From positions 1-13,371 of the forward strand of contig USBA01000032.1 in assembly GCA_900552735.1 (NCBI GenBank): a DNA stretch of 13,371 nucleotides. The letters run 5' to 3'. The notes beneath the pieces were generated by a model. The model did no database searches. It was not told the origin of the DNA and worked only from the letters and a program-made list of their open reading frames with translations. Source of the stretch: an uncultured Collinsella sp. (GTDB taxonomy: Bacteria > Actinomycetota > Coriobacteriia > Coriobacteriales > Coriobacteriaceae). Positions 7,192-13,249 of the stretch are shown here, one piece after another (positions within the stretch are counted from its first letter, which is position 1; each line of letters opens with the position of its first letter). Made by a program: the position numbers and the translations under genes.

Positions 7192-8010
7192 ATGGCTGAG
7201 ATGACGCTCGAGGGTGTAGACGCTCGTCCCGAGGACTCTGCGTTTGCCCTGGGCCGCGTGCATTCGATTGAGACGATGGGAACGGTCGATGGACCCGGCA
7301 TCCGCTTTGTAGTGTTTGTTCAGGGCTGTCCCATGCGCTGTGCGTATTGCCACAACCCCGATACCTGGTCGGTTAACGGCGGCACGATGGTGACCGTTGA
7401 GCACCTGATGGACGAATTCCAGAGCAACCATGAGTTTTACCGCAGCGGTGGTATTACGGTATCCGGCGGCGAGCCGCTCTTGCAGCCCGCGTTTTTAGCC
7501 GACCTGTTCCGCGCCATGCACAATAACCCCGATGGTCGCGTGCATACCTGCTTGGATAGCTGCGGCTATGCGTTCGATCCCGCGCATCCCGAGAAGTTCG
7601 ATGCCGTGCTCAACGAGACCGACATGGTGCTGCTTGACATTAAACACGCCGATCCCGTCGAGCATAAAAAGCTGACCGGTTGCGATCCCGCACGCATTCT
7701 GGCGTTTGGTGATGAGCTCGCGCGTCGCAAGATTAAGGTCGTTATCCGCCATGTGGTGGTGCCCGGCATTACCGATACGGTTGAGGAGTGCGAGAAGCTC
7801 GGCCGCCTCATCGCTCCGTGGCATAACGTGGTCGGTCTGGAAATGCTGCCGTATCACACGATGGGTGTCGTCAAGTACGAGCAACTGGGCATTCCCTATA
7901 AGCTCGAGGGCGTTCCACAGATGGATACCGCGCGCATGCCCGAGCTGCGCAACGCCGTCATGACCGGCATGAAAAAGCGCCGCGCGGAACTCAAAAACGC
8001 CATCGGCTAG
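7192..8010 (+). CDS. pflA: Pyruvate formate-lyase activating enzyme (radical SAM)
   Basis: This 272-residue radical SAM enzyme uses a [4Fe-4S] cluster and S-adenosylmethionine to install the glycyl radical in pyruvate formate-lyase, enabling anaerobic cleavage of pyruvate to acetyl-CoA and formate. The cluster motif CPMRCAYC gives C46, C50 and C53. VHSIETMGTVDGPGIRF precedes it, as in PflA proteins, and VSGGEP near residues 88-93 is the SAM-contacting motif. There is no extra ferredoxin-like insertion, which argues for a PFL-type rather than a glycerol- or choline-type activase. The ATG at 7192 follows AGGTAGCGGG; an ATG at 7201 is a less likely alternative. A TAAAAT at 7163-7168 may be its -10, without a clear -35. 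Its partner pflB is not in the window, so the gene appears transcribed alone between two palindrome-rich gaps. Confidence 0.92.
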   Translation: MAEMTLEGVDARPEDSAFALGRVHSIETMGTVDGPGIRFVVFVQGCPMRCAYCHNPDTWSVNGGTMVTVEHLMDEFQSNHEFYRSGGITVSGGEPLLQPAFLADLFRAMHNNPDGRVHTCLDSCGYAFDPAHPEKFDAVLNETDMVLLDIKHADPVEHKKLTGCDPARILAFGDELARRKIKVVIRHVVVPGITDTVEECEKLGRLIAPWHNVVGLEMLPYHTMGVVKYEQLGIPYKLEGVPQMDTARMPELRNAVMTGMKKRRAELKNAIG

Positions 8011-8032
8011 CGAGCCATTTTCGCTTCCCAAA

Positions 8033-8074
8033 GGCACTCATTGGGGACAGACTTAAATGAGTGCCCCTGGGCAC
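8033..8074. repeat. GGGGACAGACTTA hairpin (REP/RAYT-like)
   Basis: GGCACTCATT (8033-8042) pairs perfectly with AATGAGTGCC (8056-8065), exposing a 13-base loop GGGGACAGACTTA. The right arm also belongs to a second short palindrome, GTGCCC-CT-GGGCAC (8061-8074), so two mutually exclusive folds exist. A related motif occurs at 7077-7099. From memory, G-rich loop motifs of this kind accompany Y1/RAYT transposases; that link is not proven here. Confidence 0.5.
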
Positions 8075-8101
8075 CAAGTTGATTGCCAAAGAGCCCCGTC
8101 A

Positions 8102-8168
8102 AGTTGCGGTGGAATAGTTCTTGTTTTTCGGCTTATGCCGCCCAAACAGGAACTATTCCACCGCAACT
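8102..8168. repeat. 67-base hairpin element with 25-bp stem
   Basis: The left arm AGTTGCGGTGGAATAGTTC (8102-8120) is perfectly matched by 8150-8168. Pairing continues through one T-G wobble and TGTTT/AAACA to 8126/8144, then after a small internal loop through CGGC (8129-8132) and GCCG (8137-8140) closing a TTAT loop. CCGCCCAAA near 8138-8146 can alternatively pair with TTTGGGCGG at 8173-8181. It lies in the 316-base gap between pflA and the next gene, which holds no credible coding sequence. It is probably a palindromic mobile repeat (MITE or REP-like), possibly serving as the pflA terminator. Confidence 0.65.
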
Positions 8169-8261
8169 GCGTTTTGGGCGGAGATGCGCAACAGAATCGT
8201 GCCATTTGGATAAATACGCTTGTGGTTTCTTTAAAGACACCTTAAACGCCGCTGAATATCT

Positions 8262-8289
8262 TTGGAAAGAAATGCCTGCTCGGTATTAT
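8262..8289 (+). promoter_or_regulatory. Candidate promoter for the beta-lactamase-fold gene
   Basis: TTGGAA (8262-8267, 4 of 6) and TATTAT (8284-8289, 5 of 6) are 16 bases apart. They lie about 40 bases before the GTG start at 8327 and downstream of the hairpin elements. Confidence 0.4.
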
Positions 8290-8326
8290 GCTGCTCGTAT
8301 ATAAACGGTAGCAGTCAGGAGACCAC

Positions 8327-9445
8327 GTGCGAAGCAACGCATCGCGGGACGAGTATGTGCCGCAGCATGGCAGCAGATATGAGACGAAGGGCACGCCTTC
8401 GCGTGGCCTCGCTGACGTTCGCATCCGCGTGACGAAGATTGCCGCCGTTGGGATGCTAACGTTGGCGGTTATTATCCTCGGAATTACCGCCAAAACCTAC
8501 GCGTCGGAGCGAATGGCACACTCAGATGCGTCAACGGTACAGACGCAAAACAAAAAGGTCTCTGAATCTAAAGCCACCGCAAGTCAAACCCTGTCGACAG
8601 CGAGCCTTAAGACGAGGCTTTCGAAGGCGGACTTTAACGATATTCCCTCAGGCGATACCGTGCAGACCTTCTCATTGGTTGATGACCAGATCACCGCCCT
8701 GGAGGATGAGAGCCTCGCCGCACTCCAAGATGCCCTTGATCAGGCCCGGGAATTGGGCGATGTGGGCGTGGTGTTTTACGATTTGTCGAGCGGCAAGGGC
8801 GTGACGTATAACGCCGATGTCGAGGTTTACGGTGCGAGTAGTTATAAGGCGCTCTATGTGCTCTACGTCTGTGAATCCCTGGTCGAGACAGGGCAAGTAT
8901 CGCTCGATGATACTCTGGGCACCTATGGCGGCTACAGTATGGGCTGGCTGACGGTTCGCGAACTCATCGAGGCCTCGGTCGTTAATTCGGACAACGATTC
9001 GTTTATTGCGTTACGCGCGGCGTTTGACCGTGTCGGTTACGAGGATTGGATTGTCGGTCTTGGCATCGATTACGATACCGCACTCGATCCGATGAGTGAT
9101 TTTCCCACTTATTGCCCGCGCACCTCGGCCAAGTTGTGGCGCGAGATGTGCGAGTATTTGAGCTGTGGCAGTGAGGCCTCCCAGTGGTTATCTGAACTGC
9201 TGTCATCAACATCGCGCTCATTTATCCGTGATGGCATTGCGGACGACCAAGCCTTGGTGCGCAACAAGGCAGGCTGGATTAGCGAGGATGGTTGCTATTC
9301 GACATGCGATGCGGGCCTTATCGACATCGATGGCCGTACCTATGTCATGAGCATCATGACATCGATGCCGTGGAGCGACCGCTCGAGCGAGGTTACGGCT
9401 GCGATTGCAAAGGCTCTGTTTGATACGCGAGCTGCGCTGGCCTAG
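8327..9445 (+). CDS. Membrane-anchored serine beta-lactamase-fold protein
   Basis: This 372-residue protein has a short basic N-terminus, one membrane segment at ~37-58, a Ser/Thr/Lys-rich linker to ~125, and then a class A beta-lactamase-like domain outside the membrane. The three active-site elements are visible in order: SxxK at S171-K174 (SSYK), SDN at 221-223, and KAG at 314-316 in place of KTG. Spacings are close to those of class A enzymes. I do not see a confident Glu166-type omega-loop residue, so true lactam hydrolysis is uncertain. A penicillin-interacting, cell-wall or esterase-like role is equally possible. The start is GTG at 8327, supported by AGGAG 6 bases upstream. It stands alone between pflA and the nucleosidase gene. 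It is not evidence of antibiotic resistance by itself. Confidence 0.82.
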   Translation: MRSNASRDEYVPQHGSRYETKGTPSRGLADVRIRVTKIAAVGMLTLAVIILGITAKTYASERMAHSDASTVQTQNKKVSESKATASQTLSTASLKTRLSKADFNDIPSGDTVQTFSLVDDQITALEDESLAALQDALDQARELGDVGVVFYDLSSGKGVTYNADVEVYGASSYKALYVLYVCESLVETGQVSLDDTLGTYGGYSMGWLTVRELIEASVVNSDNDSFIALRAAFDRVGYEDWIVGLGIDYDTALDPMSDFPTYCPRTSAKLWREMCEYLSCGSEASQWLSELLSSTSRSFIRDGIADDQALVRNKAGWISEDGCYSTCDAGLIDIDGRTYVMSIMTSMPWSDRSSEVTAAIAKALFDTRAALA

Positions 9446-9452
9446 CGTGTTC

Positions 9453-9469
9453 GTTTGACGAGGTCAAAC
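9453..9469. promoter_or_regulatory. GTTTGAC-N3-GTCAAAC inverted repeat over a -35-like TTGACG
   Basis: A perfect 7-bp inverted repeat (9453-9459 and 9463-9469) with a GAG spacer covers TTGACG at 9455-9460, a good -35 candidate for the following nucleosidase gene. The best -10 is only TACCAT at 9480-9485 with a long spacer. A transcription-factor operator is the likeliest reading. A very short hairpin after the preceding stop codon is the alternative. Confidence 0.35.
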
Positions 9470-9523
9470 AAAATGCTGGTACCATACCGTGGTTGAGAAT
9501 TTCGTATAGGTTTGGGGAATGGC

Positions 9524-10264
9524 ATGGCTACCATCGCGATTATCGGTGCACTCGAAAAAGAGATCATGCAGATTAAGGAAGAGTTGAGTAACGTTTGCAT
9601 GGTACAGGAGGCGGGCTTGAACGTTGTGACCGGCGGGCTCGACGGCCTGTCGATTGTCGCCACGACGGCGGGTATGGGCACGGTAAACGCTGCCGCCGCA
9701 ACACAGCACCTCATTAGCAAGTATGCTCCACAGGCAGTTGTGCTTTCGGGTATCGCGGGCGGTTTGAACCCCAAGCTCCATATCGACGACGTGGTCATCG
9801 GCAAACGCCTGCGTTATCTGGATACCGATACCGCGCTTATCGCCGAGTCTGCACCGGGGCTCGAGGAGTTTGGCTCGACGCCTGCGCTGGTCGATATTGC
9901 TGCCGATGTGCTTGCTGAGCGTGGGTTTGTTGATGCTTCGACAAATGCAGCCGCTTCGAACGAGGGCACCAAGCAGTTCCTGGTCGGTACGATTGCCACG
10001 GGTAACCGCTTTGTGACGGGCGCCGCCATGCGCAATGATGCCATTGAGGCGACGCATGCCGATTGTGTCGGCATGGAGGGCGCGGCAATTGCCCACGTCG
10101 CAACCAAAAATGGTGTCGATTGCCTGGTGCTGCGCGCTATCAGCGATAATTGTGACGAGGCGTACGATGCGATTTGCGACCGCGAGTTCGACCTGTTCGA
10201 GTATGCCCGTACCGCGAGTGGCATTACGCTCGATATCGTTCGCCGTATCGCTGCTATCTACTAG
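9524..10264 (+). CDS. mtnN: 5'-methylthioadenosine/S-adenosylhomocysteine nucleosidase
   Basis: This cytoplasmic purine nucleoside hydrolase of 246 residues cleaves MTA and SAH to adenine plus methylthioribose or S-ribosylhomocysteine, feeding methionine salvage and, if LuxS is present, AI-2 production. It has the expected N-terminus IAIIGALEKE (E13 corresponds to the catalytic E12 of E. coli MtnN). LSGIAGGLNP at ~74-83 and VGMEGAAIA at 182-190 (E185, ribose contact) follow, then the SD pair at S207-D208, the catalytic acid that protonates the base. Length is slightly above the E. coli enzyme. The ATG at 9524 is preceded by TTTGGGGA at a suitable distance; a TTG at 9512 is in frame but is the ribosome binding site region itself. 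No methionine-cycle genes are adjacent. EngB follows after 38 bases and may be co-transcribed. Confidence 0.92.
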   Translation: MATIAIIGALEKEIMQIKEELSNVCMVQEAGLNVVTGGLDGLSIVATTAGMGTVNAAAATQHLISKYAPQAVVLSGIAGGLNPKLHIDDVVIGKRLRYLDTDTALIAESAPGLEEFGSTPALVDIAADVLAERGFVDASTNAAASNEGTKQFLVGTIATGNRFVTGAAMRNDAIEATHADCVGMEGAAIAHVATKNGVDCLVLRAISDNCDEAYDAICDREFDLFEYARTASGITLDIVRRIAAIY

Positions 10265-10302
10265 CGTGCTCTTTTGTAAGAACCTACGACCAAGGAGTGT
10301 CC

Positions 10303-10893
10303 ATGGCCGATTCCATTAACTACCAGCTTGCCAAGTTCGTTGCCAGCTATGGCAAGGTTTCGCAGATTCCCGAGTCCACTTGCCCCGAGGTGAGCTTCGT
10401 CGGCCGCTCCAACGTGGGCAAGTCGTCGATCATGAACAAGCTTTTTGGCCGCAAAAACCTCGTCAAGGTTTCGAGCACACCGGGCAAGACGAGCAACATC
10501 AACTTCTTTGAGGCTGACGACGTGCACTTCGTCGACCTGCCGGGTTATGGTTTCGCCCGTCGTTCCAAGGCCGAGCGTGACCGCTGGGCAGAACTTATCG
10601 GTGACTTCTTCGACTCGGAGCGCAGCTTTAACCTGGTTGTGTCGCTGGTGGATATTCGTCACGACCCGAGTAAGCTCGACCATGACATGATCGACTACCT
10701 GCAGGGCAACGAGTTCAACTTTATCGTCTGCCTCACCAAGGCCGACAAGCTCAGCCGCACCCAGCAGGCCCGCCAGGCAGCAGCCATCAAAAAGCAGCTC
10801 AACGTCCCGGCCGAAAACGTAATCATCACAAGCTCCCAAACCGGTACCGGCATCGACGAACTCAAAAAGCGCATCGCCGAGGCTTGCCTCTAA
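10303..10893 (+). CDS. engB: Ribosome biogenesis GTPase EngB (YsxC/YihA)
   Basis: This 196-residue TRAFAC-class GTPase is required for assembly of the large ribosomal subunit. All G motifs are visible: G1 GRSNVGKSS at 34-42, a TPGKT switch region at ~59-63, G3 DLPG at 78-81, G4 TKAD at 145-148 and G5 SSQTG at 177-181. Length matches the family. The ATG at 10303 has AAGGAG 5 bases upstream; a longer in-frame start at 10174 would overlap the nucleosidase gene and encodes no family sequence. It follows mtnN closely. It is followed by a palindromic element at 10925-10975 that can act as its terminator and separates it from the module downstream. Confidence 0.95.
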   Translation: MADSINYQLAKFVASYGKVSQIPESTCPEVSFVGRSNVGKSSIMNKLFGRKNLVKVSSTPGKTSNINFFEADDVHFVDLPGYGFARRSKAERDRWAELIGDFFDSERSFNLVVSLVDIRHDPSKLDHDMIDYLQGNEFNFIVCLTKADKLSRTQQARQAAAIKKQLNVPAENVIITSSQTGTGIDELKKRIAEACL

Positions 10894-10924
10894 TCGGGCC
10901 GCAACCCTTCAAAAGCTCCCACCT

Positions 10925-10975
10925 ATATCACCCCAGTGATAGTTATTGGTAAACTATCACTGGGGTGATATTTTT
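10925..10975 (+). terminator. Perfect 20-bp hairpin plus T tract after engB
   Basis: ATATCACCCCAGTGATAGTT (10925-10944) pairs perfectly with 10952-10971 around a 7-base loop and is followed by TTTTT. It is a convincing intrinsic terminator for engB by structure. The same bases also contain the operators and probable promoter of the following module, so the element seems to serve two purposes. Confidence 0.65.
10926..10974 (+). promoter_or_regulatory. Double TATCAC-N4-GTGATA operator with embedded promoter
   Basis: Two 16-base palindromes are present: TATCAC-CCCA-GTGATA at 10926-10941 and TATCAC-TGGG-GTGATA at 10955-10970, with centres 29 bases apart, near three helical turns. A candidate -35 TTGGTA (10946-10951) lies between them, and a -10 TATTTT (10969-10974) is 17 bases further on. 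The second palindrome therefore fills the promoter spacer. This is a layout expected for cooperative autorepression by the HTH protein of the downstream pair. Protein binding is inferred. Confidence 0.6.
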
Positions 10976-10989
10976 GTTTGGAGGTCGAT

Positions 10990-11673
10990 ATGGAGCTTTG
11001 GCACGGGTCGGAGGTTGTTGTCGAGCATCCGTCGTTGGATAAATGCAGACAATTCAATGACTATGGGTGTGGGTTTTATTGCACGCCGCATGAGGAAATG
11101 GCAATGGAGTGGGCATGTCGGACTGAGTCTGATGGCATTGCAAATCGATATGAGCTCGATATGGATGGTCTCGCAGTCTTGGATTTGGAGTCCAGGGAGT
11201 TTTCAATTCTCAATTGGCTTGCGATTTTGGCTAACAATAGGGAGTTCAATGTTTCGACACCGCTGGCGCGCGAAGGACTTCGCTATCTGCTGGATAACTG
11301 CCTAATTGATATTTCTCCCTATGACGTAATTCGAGGTTATCGCGCCGACGATTCTTACTTTTCGTTTGCAAGACAGTTCGTTAACAGCATGATCTCGCTT
11401 AGGCAACTGCAACTCATTATGCGTTTGGGCGATTTGGGCATCCAATACGCTCTTATGAGTGAGCGTGCGTTTTCAGTAATCAGATTCCGCGAATGGAGGC
11501 AGGCGTTGGGATCTGAGTATTATCCCAAGCGCTTTAAGCGAGAACAGAACGCGCGGCGCAAGTACCTGGATACTGTGAATGGATTCGACTCTGAGGGTGT
11601 CTACATTAGGGATTTAATGACAGGGAGGGTTGATTTAGATGATCCAAGAGTTGACGAATTGTGGACCGAGTAG
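10990..11673 (+). CDS. DUF3990-type protein, putative ADP-ribosyltransferase toxin
   Basis: This 227-residue cytoplasmic protein has no signal or membrane segment. The N-terminus LWHGS (3-7), the FNDYGCGFYCTP block (22-33), the DVIRGYRADDSYF block (112-124) and LGDLGIQYALMSERAFSVIRF (146-166) match my knowledge of DUF3990. That family belongs to the ADP-ribosyltransferase fold clan. H5, Y30 and a residue near Q152 or E158 are candidates for the catalytic triad, but I cannot assign it with confidence. A basic C-terminal extension of ~60 residues goes beyond the usual family length. The ATG at 10990 follows GGAGG by 5 bases. The next gene, with an HTH, overlaps its end by 35 bases, a toxin-antitoxin-like layout. 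The sequence is more AT-rich than engB (43 percent in the sample 11041-11100), suggesting horizontal transfer. Toxicity is inferred from family and context. Confidence 0.72.
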   Translation: MELWHGSEVVVEHPSLDKCRQFNDYGCGFYCTPHEEMAMEWACRTESDGIANRYELDMDGLAVLDLESREFSILNWLAILANNREFNVSTPLAREGLRYLLDNCLIDISPYDVIRGYRADDSYFSFARQFVNSMISLRQLQLIMRLGDLGIQYALMSERAFSVIRFREWRQALGSEYYPKRFKREQNARRKYLDTVNGFDSEGVYIRDLMTGRVDLDDPRVDELWTE

Positions 11674-12337
11674 AACATATCCCATCTATTACCTCGAGGA
11701 TGCAATGAACAACCTCGGCGACTGCTTTGATTATGCCGTTAACGATTATGGAGCCGAAGGATCGGAAGTTGCTGAACTCTTTTGCCTGAGCGGCGTAGCT
11801 CGCGAGTTCGAACGCGGCAACGCATGGGTCGTATCGGGAAAATCGGGCGTTGAGCTGTTCGCGCTTATCGCTGAAAGGTCCGGCTATCAGAGCGGGTTTA
11901 TACCGGATCGCACCTATCGTTTTGAGAAGACGCCAGAGTATTGGACAGGCTGGATACTGGCATATCTGCAGTGGCGTTTAGGGGAGTCTTTCGAAGACCT
12001 GCTGCATGTCGTTCCGTTTGACGCACTGCGCAGTCTGTACTATCCCTGGCACGAAGCCTCGGAGGAACGCGTGGCTCGCCTCGTCTGCGATATGGCGAAA
12101 AAAGCGTCCAGGCAAACCAAACTTGCGTTAGCAAGAAAGAAGCTTAAGAAAACCCAACAAGATCTAGCATACGAATCGGGTGTGTCACTCCGCTCAATCC
12201 AAATGTACGAGCAGCGCCAGAGAAACATCAATGAAGCTTCGGTAACAAGCGTAAGAGCCATAGCAAAAGCCCTCCACTGCAACATCGAAGATCTCCTAGA
12301 GCCAGTCTTCGAATACAAAGAAACCAGCGCCGCCTAA
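11639..12337 (+). CDS. Xre-type HTH protein, putative antitoxin and autoregulator
   Basis: This 232-residue protein has two parts. Residues ~15-145 form an acidic helical domain, including LEDAMNNLGDCFDYAVND (19-36) and TPEYWTGWILAYLQW (98-112), that I associate with partners of DUF3990 proteins. Residues ~163-222 form a Cro/C1 (Xre) helix-turn-helix. TQQDLAYESGVSLRSIQMYEQ is its recognition region, split here as TQQDLA and GVSLRSIQMYEQ. The N-terminal part likely binds and neutralises the partner, and the HTH likely binds the double palindrome at 10926-10970. The ATG at 11639 has AGGGAGGG about 9 bases upstream and overlaps the upstream gene by 35 bases. The ATG at 11705 would remove conserved-looking sequence, so I prefer 11639. 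No DUF3791 gene, often next to DUF3990, is present. The antitoxin role is inferred. Confidence 0.72.
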   Translation: MIQELTNCGPSRTYPIYYLEDAMNNLGDCFDYAVNDYGAEGSEVAELFCLSGVAREFERGNAWVVSGKSGVELFALIAERSGYQSGFIPDRTYRFEKTPEYWTGWILAYLQWRLGESFEDLLHVVPFDALRSLYYPWHEASEERVARLVCDMAKKASRQTKLALARKKLKKTQQDLAYESGVSLRSIQMYEQRQRNINEASVTSVRAIAKALHCNIEDLLEPVFEYKETSAA

Positions 12338-12485
12338 ACCAATATATTGCCAAGGTTTGTATCTAGTAAGCGCTCCTTACCAGCAAGAGTCCCTACCAAT
12401 AGATAGCGGCTTAAAGGGCCGAAATCGTATGAATGGCATTGCGACTTCCAAATGGGTGACTGCTGCTTGAAAAGCTATAGAAATA

Positions 12486-12505
12486 GGGGCCGATTTAACG
12501 GCCCC
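12486..12505 (-). terminator. Intrinsic terminator of the minus-strand unit
   Basis: GGGGCCG (12486-12492) pairs with CGGCCCC (12499-12505) around a 6-base loop. Read on the minus strand, the hairpin is followed by TATTTCTAT, fitting termination 35 bases after the small membrane-peptide gene. On the plus strand no T tract follows. The rest of 12338-12485 contains no gene or structure I can support. Confidence 0.65.
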
Positions 12506-12539
12506 AAGCATCGCATAAATGGCATATACGTTTTATCAA

Positions 12540-12644
12540 CTATTTCTTGTTTTTAACCCATTTGCAGATACGCCAAATAAGCACTCCGACGAGAATCCAA
12601 ACGAGAGCGATCATAATGTCTGAGCGTGCAGGAATTGGGATCAT
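12540..12644 (-). CDS. 34-residue single-pass membrane peptide
   Basis: This short gene is real-looking despite its size. ATG at 12644 (reading leftward) is preceded by GAGGAAG with a 4-base gap, it ends with TAG, and it has a terminator just behind. The peptide begins MIPIPARSDI, has a hydrophobic membrane segment from about residue 10 to 27 (IMIALVWILVGVLIWRIC), and ends in a basic tail KWVKNKK. An N-out, C-in topology follows from the positive-inside rule. It lies 24 bases after the secreted-protein gene on the same strand, so the two are probably one transcript. I do not recognise a family. Possible roles are a small membrane partner or immunity peptide for the secreted protein, or a hydrophobic toxin-like peptide. 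Function is unknown. Confidence 0.6.
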   Translation of the reverse strand: MIPIPARSDIMIALVWILVGVLIWRICKWVKNKK

Positions 12645-12668
12645 TGAACTTCCTCAATTGATGTGAGT

Positions 12669-13184
12669 CTAGTTTGCATAGGTGTGGAGCGTGCTGCCTT
12701 CCATGGTCGCTTGCAACACGGCGATACCGGACGTCATCCCCATCGATTCATAGTTGAGTCGATATGTCGCCTGTTTCGAGTTCCATATAAAGGACTCGTT
12801 AGTTACCGTACAGCCGATAGTCGTATAGTTTTGTCCCCAAGCGCTGGTAATGAGCGAGTTCGCTATGTTGATCTTGAATTCGCGATAAATAAAAGGACTG
12901 TTGTAATAGATAGTCCAAGTTCCAGATGCGTTGTTGTAGTAACTGTCCCATATCAGGCTGGGTTCATTGGTTTTTTTAATTCCTATTACTGCAACGGTCC
13001 CATCCTTAAGCTTGATTTGATGAGACTGCTCGGGACCTTTCGTTAAATCAAAATCTTGGGTTGCGCCAGAAATTGCGACAGCATCGCTTTCTGCAGCATA
13101 AGCAGTCGAAGGGCTAAACGAGAAACATATCGGTAATATCAAAAGTATCGAGAGGAAAAACGAAGCTTTGAGTGTGCGTAACAC
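12669..13184 (-). CDS. Secreted protein, DUF5626-like, unknown function
   Basis: This 171-residue protein has a clear Sec signal peptide. A basic MLRTLK start is followed by a hydrophobic core to ~24 and STAYA-AES with cleavage predicted after A30, leaving a mature protein of ~141 residues outside the cell. The mature part is rich in Thr, Ser, Asn and aromatic residues and looks like a beta-sandwich. FDLTKG (45-50) and the GTWTIYYNS...FKINIANSLITSAW region (88-116) resemble DUF5626 proteins of Gram-positive gut bacteria, from memory. I chose the GTG at 13184 because GGAGGTG lies about 8 bases upstream. An ATG at 13199 is itself part of that ribosome binding site and has none of its own. There is one cysteine (C125), so no disulfide. 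It is followed by a tiny membrane-peptide gene. The role is unknown. Confidence 0.75.
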   Translation of the reverse strand: MLRTLKASFFLSILLILPICFSFSPSTAYAAESDAVAISGATQDFDLTKGPEQSHQIKLKDGTVAVIGIKKTNEPSLIWDSYYNNASGTWTIYYNSPFIYREFKINIANSLITSAWGQNYTTIGCTVTNESFIWNSKQATYRLNYESMGMTSGIAVLQATMEGSTLHTYAN

Positions 13185-13229
13185 TTTGACCACCTCCATA
13201 CTGCGATGCCTAGTTAAATAGTAGCATAG

Positions 13230-13242
13230 ATAAACAGTTTAT
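13230..13242. promoter_or_regulatory. ATAAAC-A-GTTTAT palindrome upstream of the secreted-protein gene
   Basis: A perfect 6-1-6 inverted repeat lies about 45 bases upstream of the GTG start, in the AT-rich stretch where the minus-strand promoter must be. A TACTAT at 13218-13223 on the minus strand could be a -10, without a good -35. It may be an operator, but AT-rich palindromes arise by chance, so this is weak. Confidence 0.3.
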
Positions 13243-13249
13243 TATGTAA

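Noticed and set aside
8057..8304. Two overlapping plus-strand open frames of 62 and 73 codons after pflA
   Set aside because: They run through the two hairpin elements, lack ribosome binding sites and have no protein-like composition.
10174..10302. N-terminal extension of EngB
   Set aside because: It overlaps the nucleosidase gene, and the ATG at 10303 has a perfect AAGGAG and gives the normal family length.
12663..13046. 127-codon plus-strand open frame
   Set aside because: It lies opposite the secreted-protein gene, which has a convincing signal peptide and ribosome binding site; the plus frame has neither.
13185..13199. ATG start at 13199 for the secreted protein
   Set aside because: The ATG is embedded in the GGAGGTG ribosome binding site that serves the GTG at 13184, and nothing upstream would support its own initiation.
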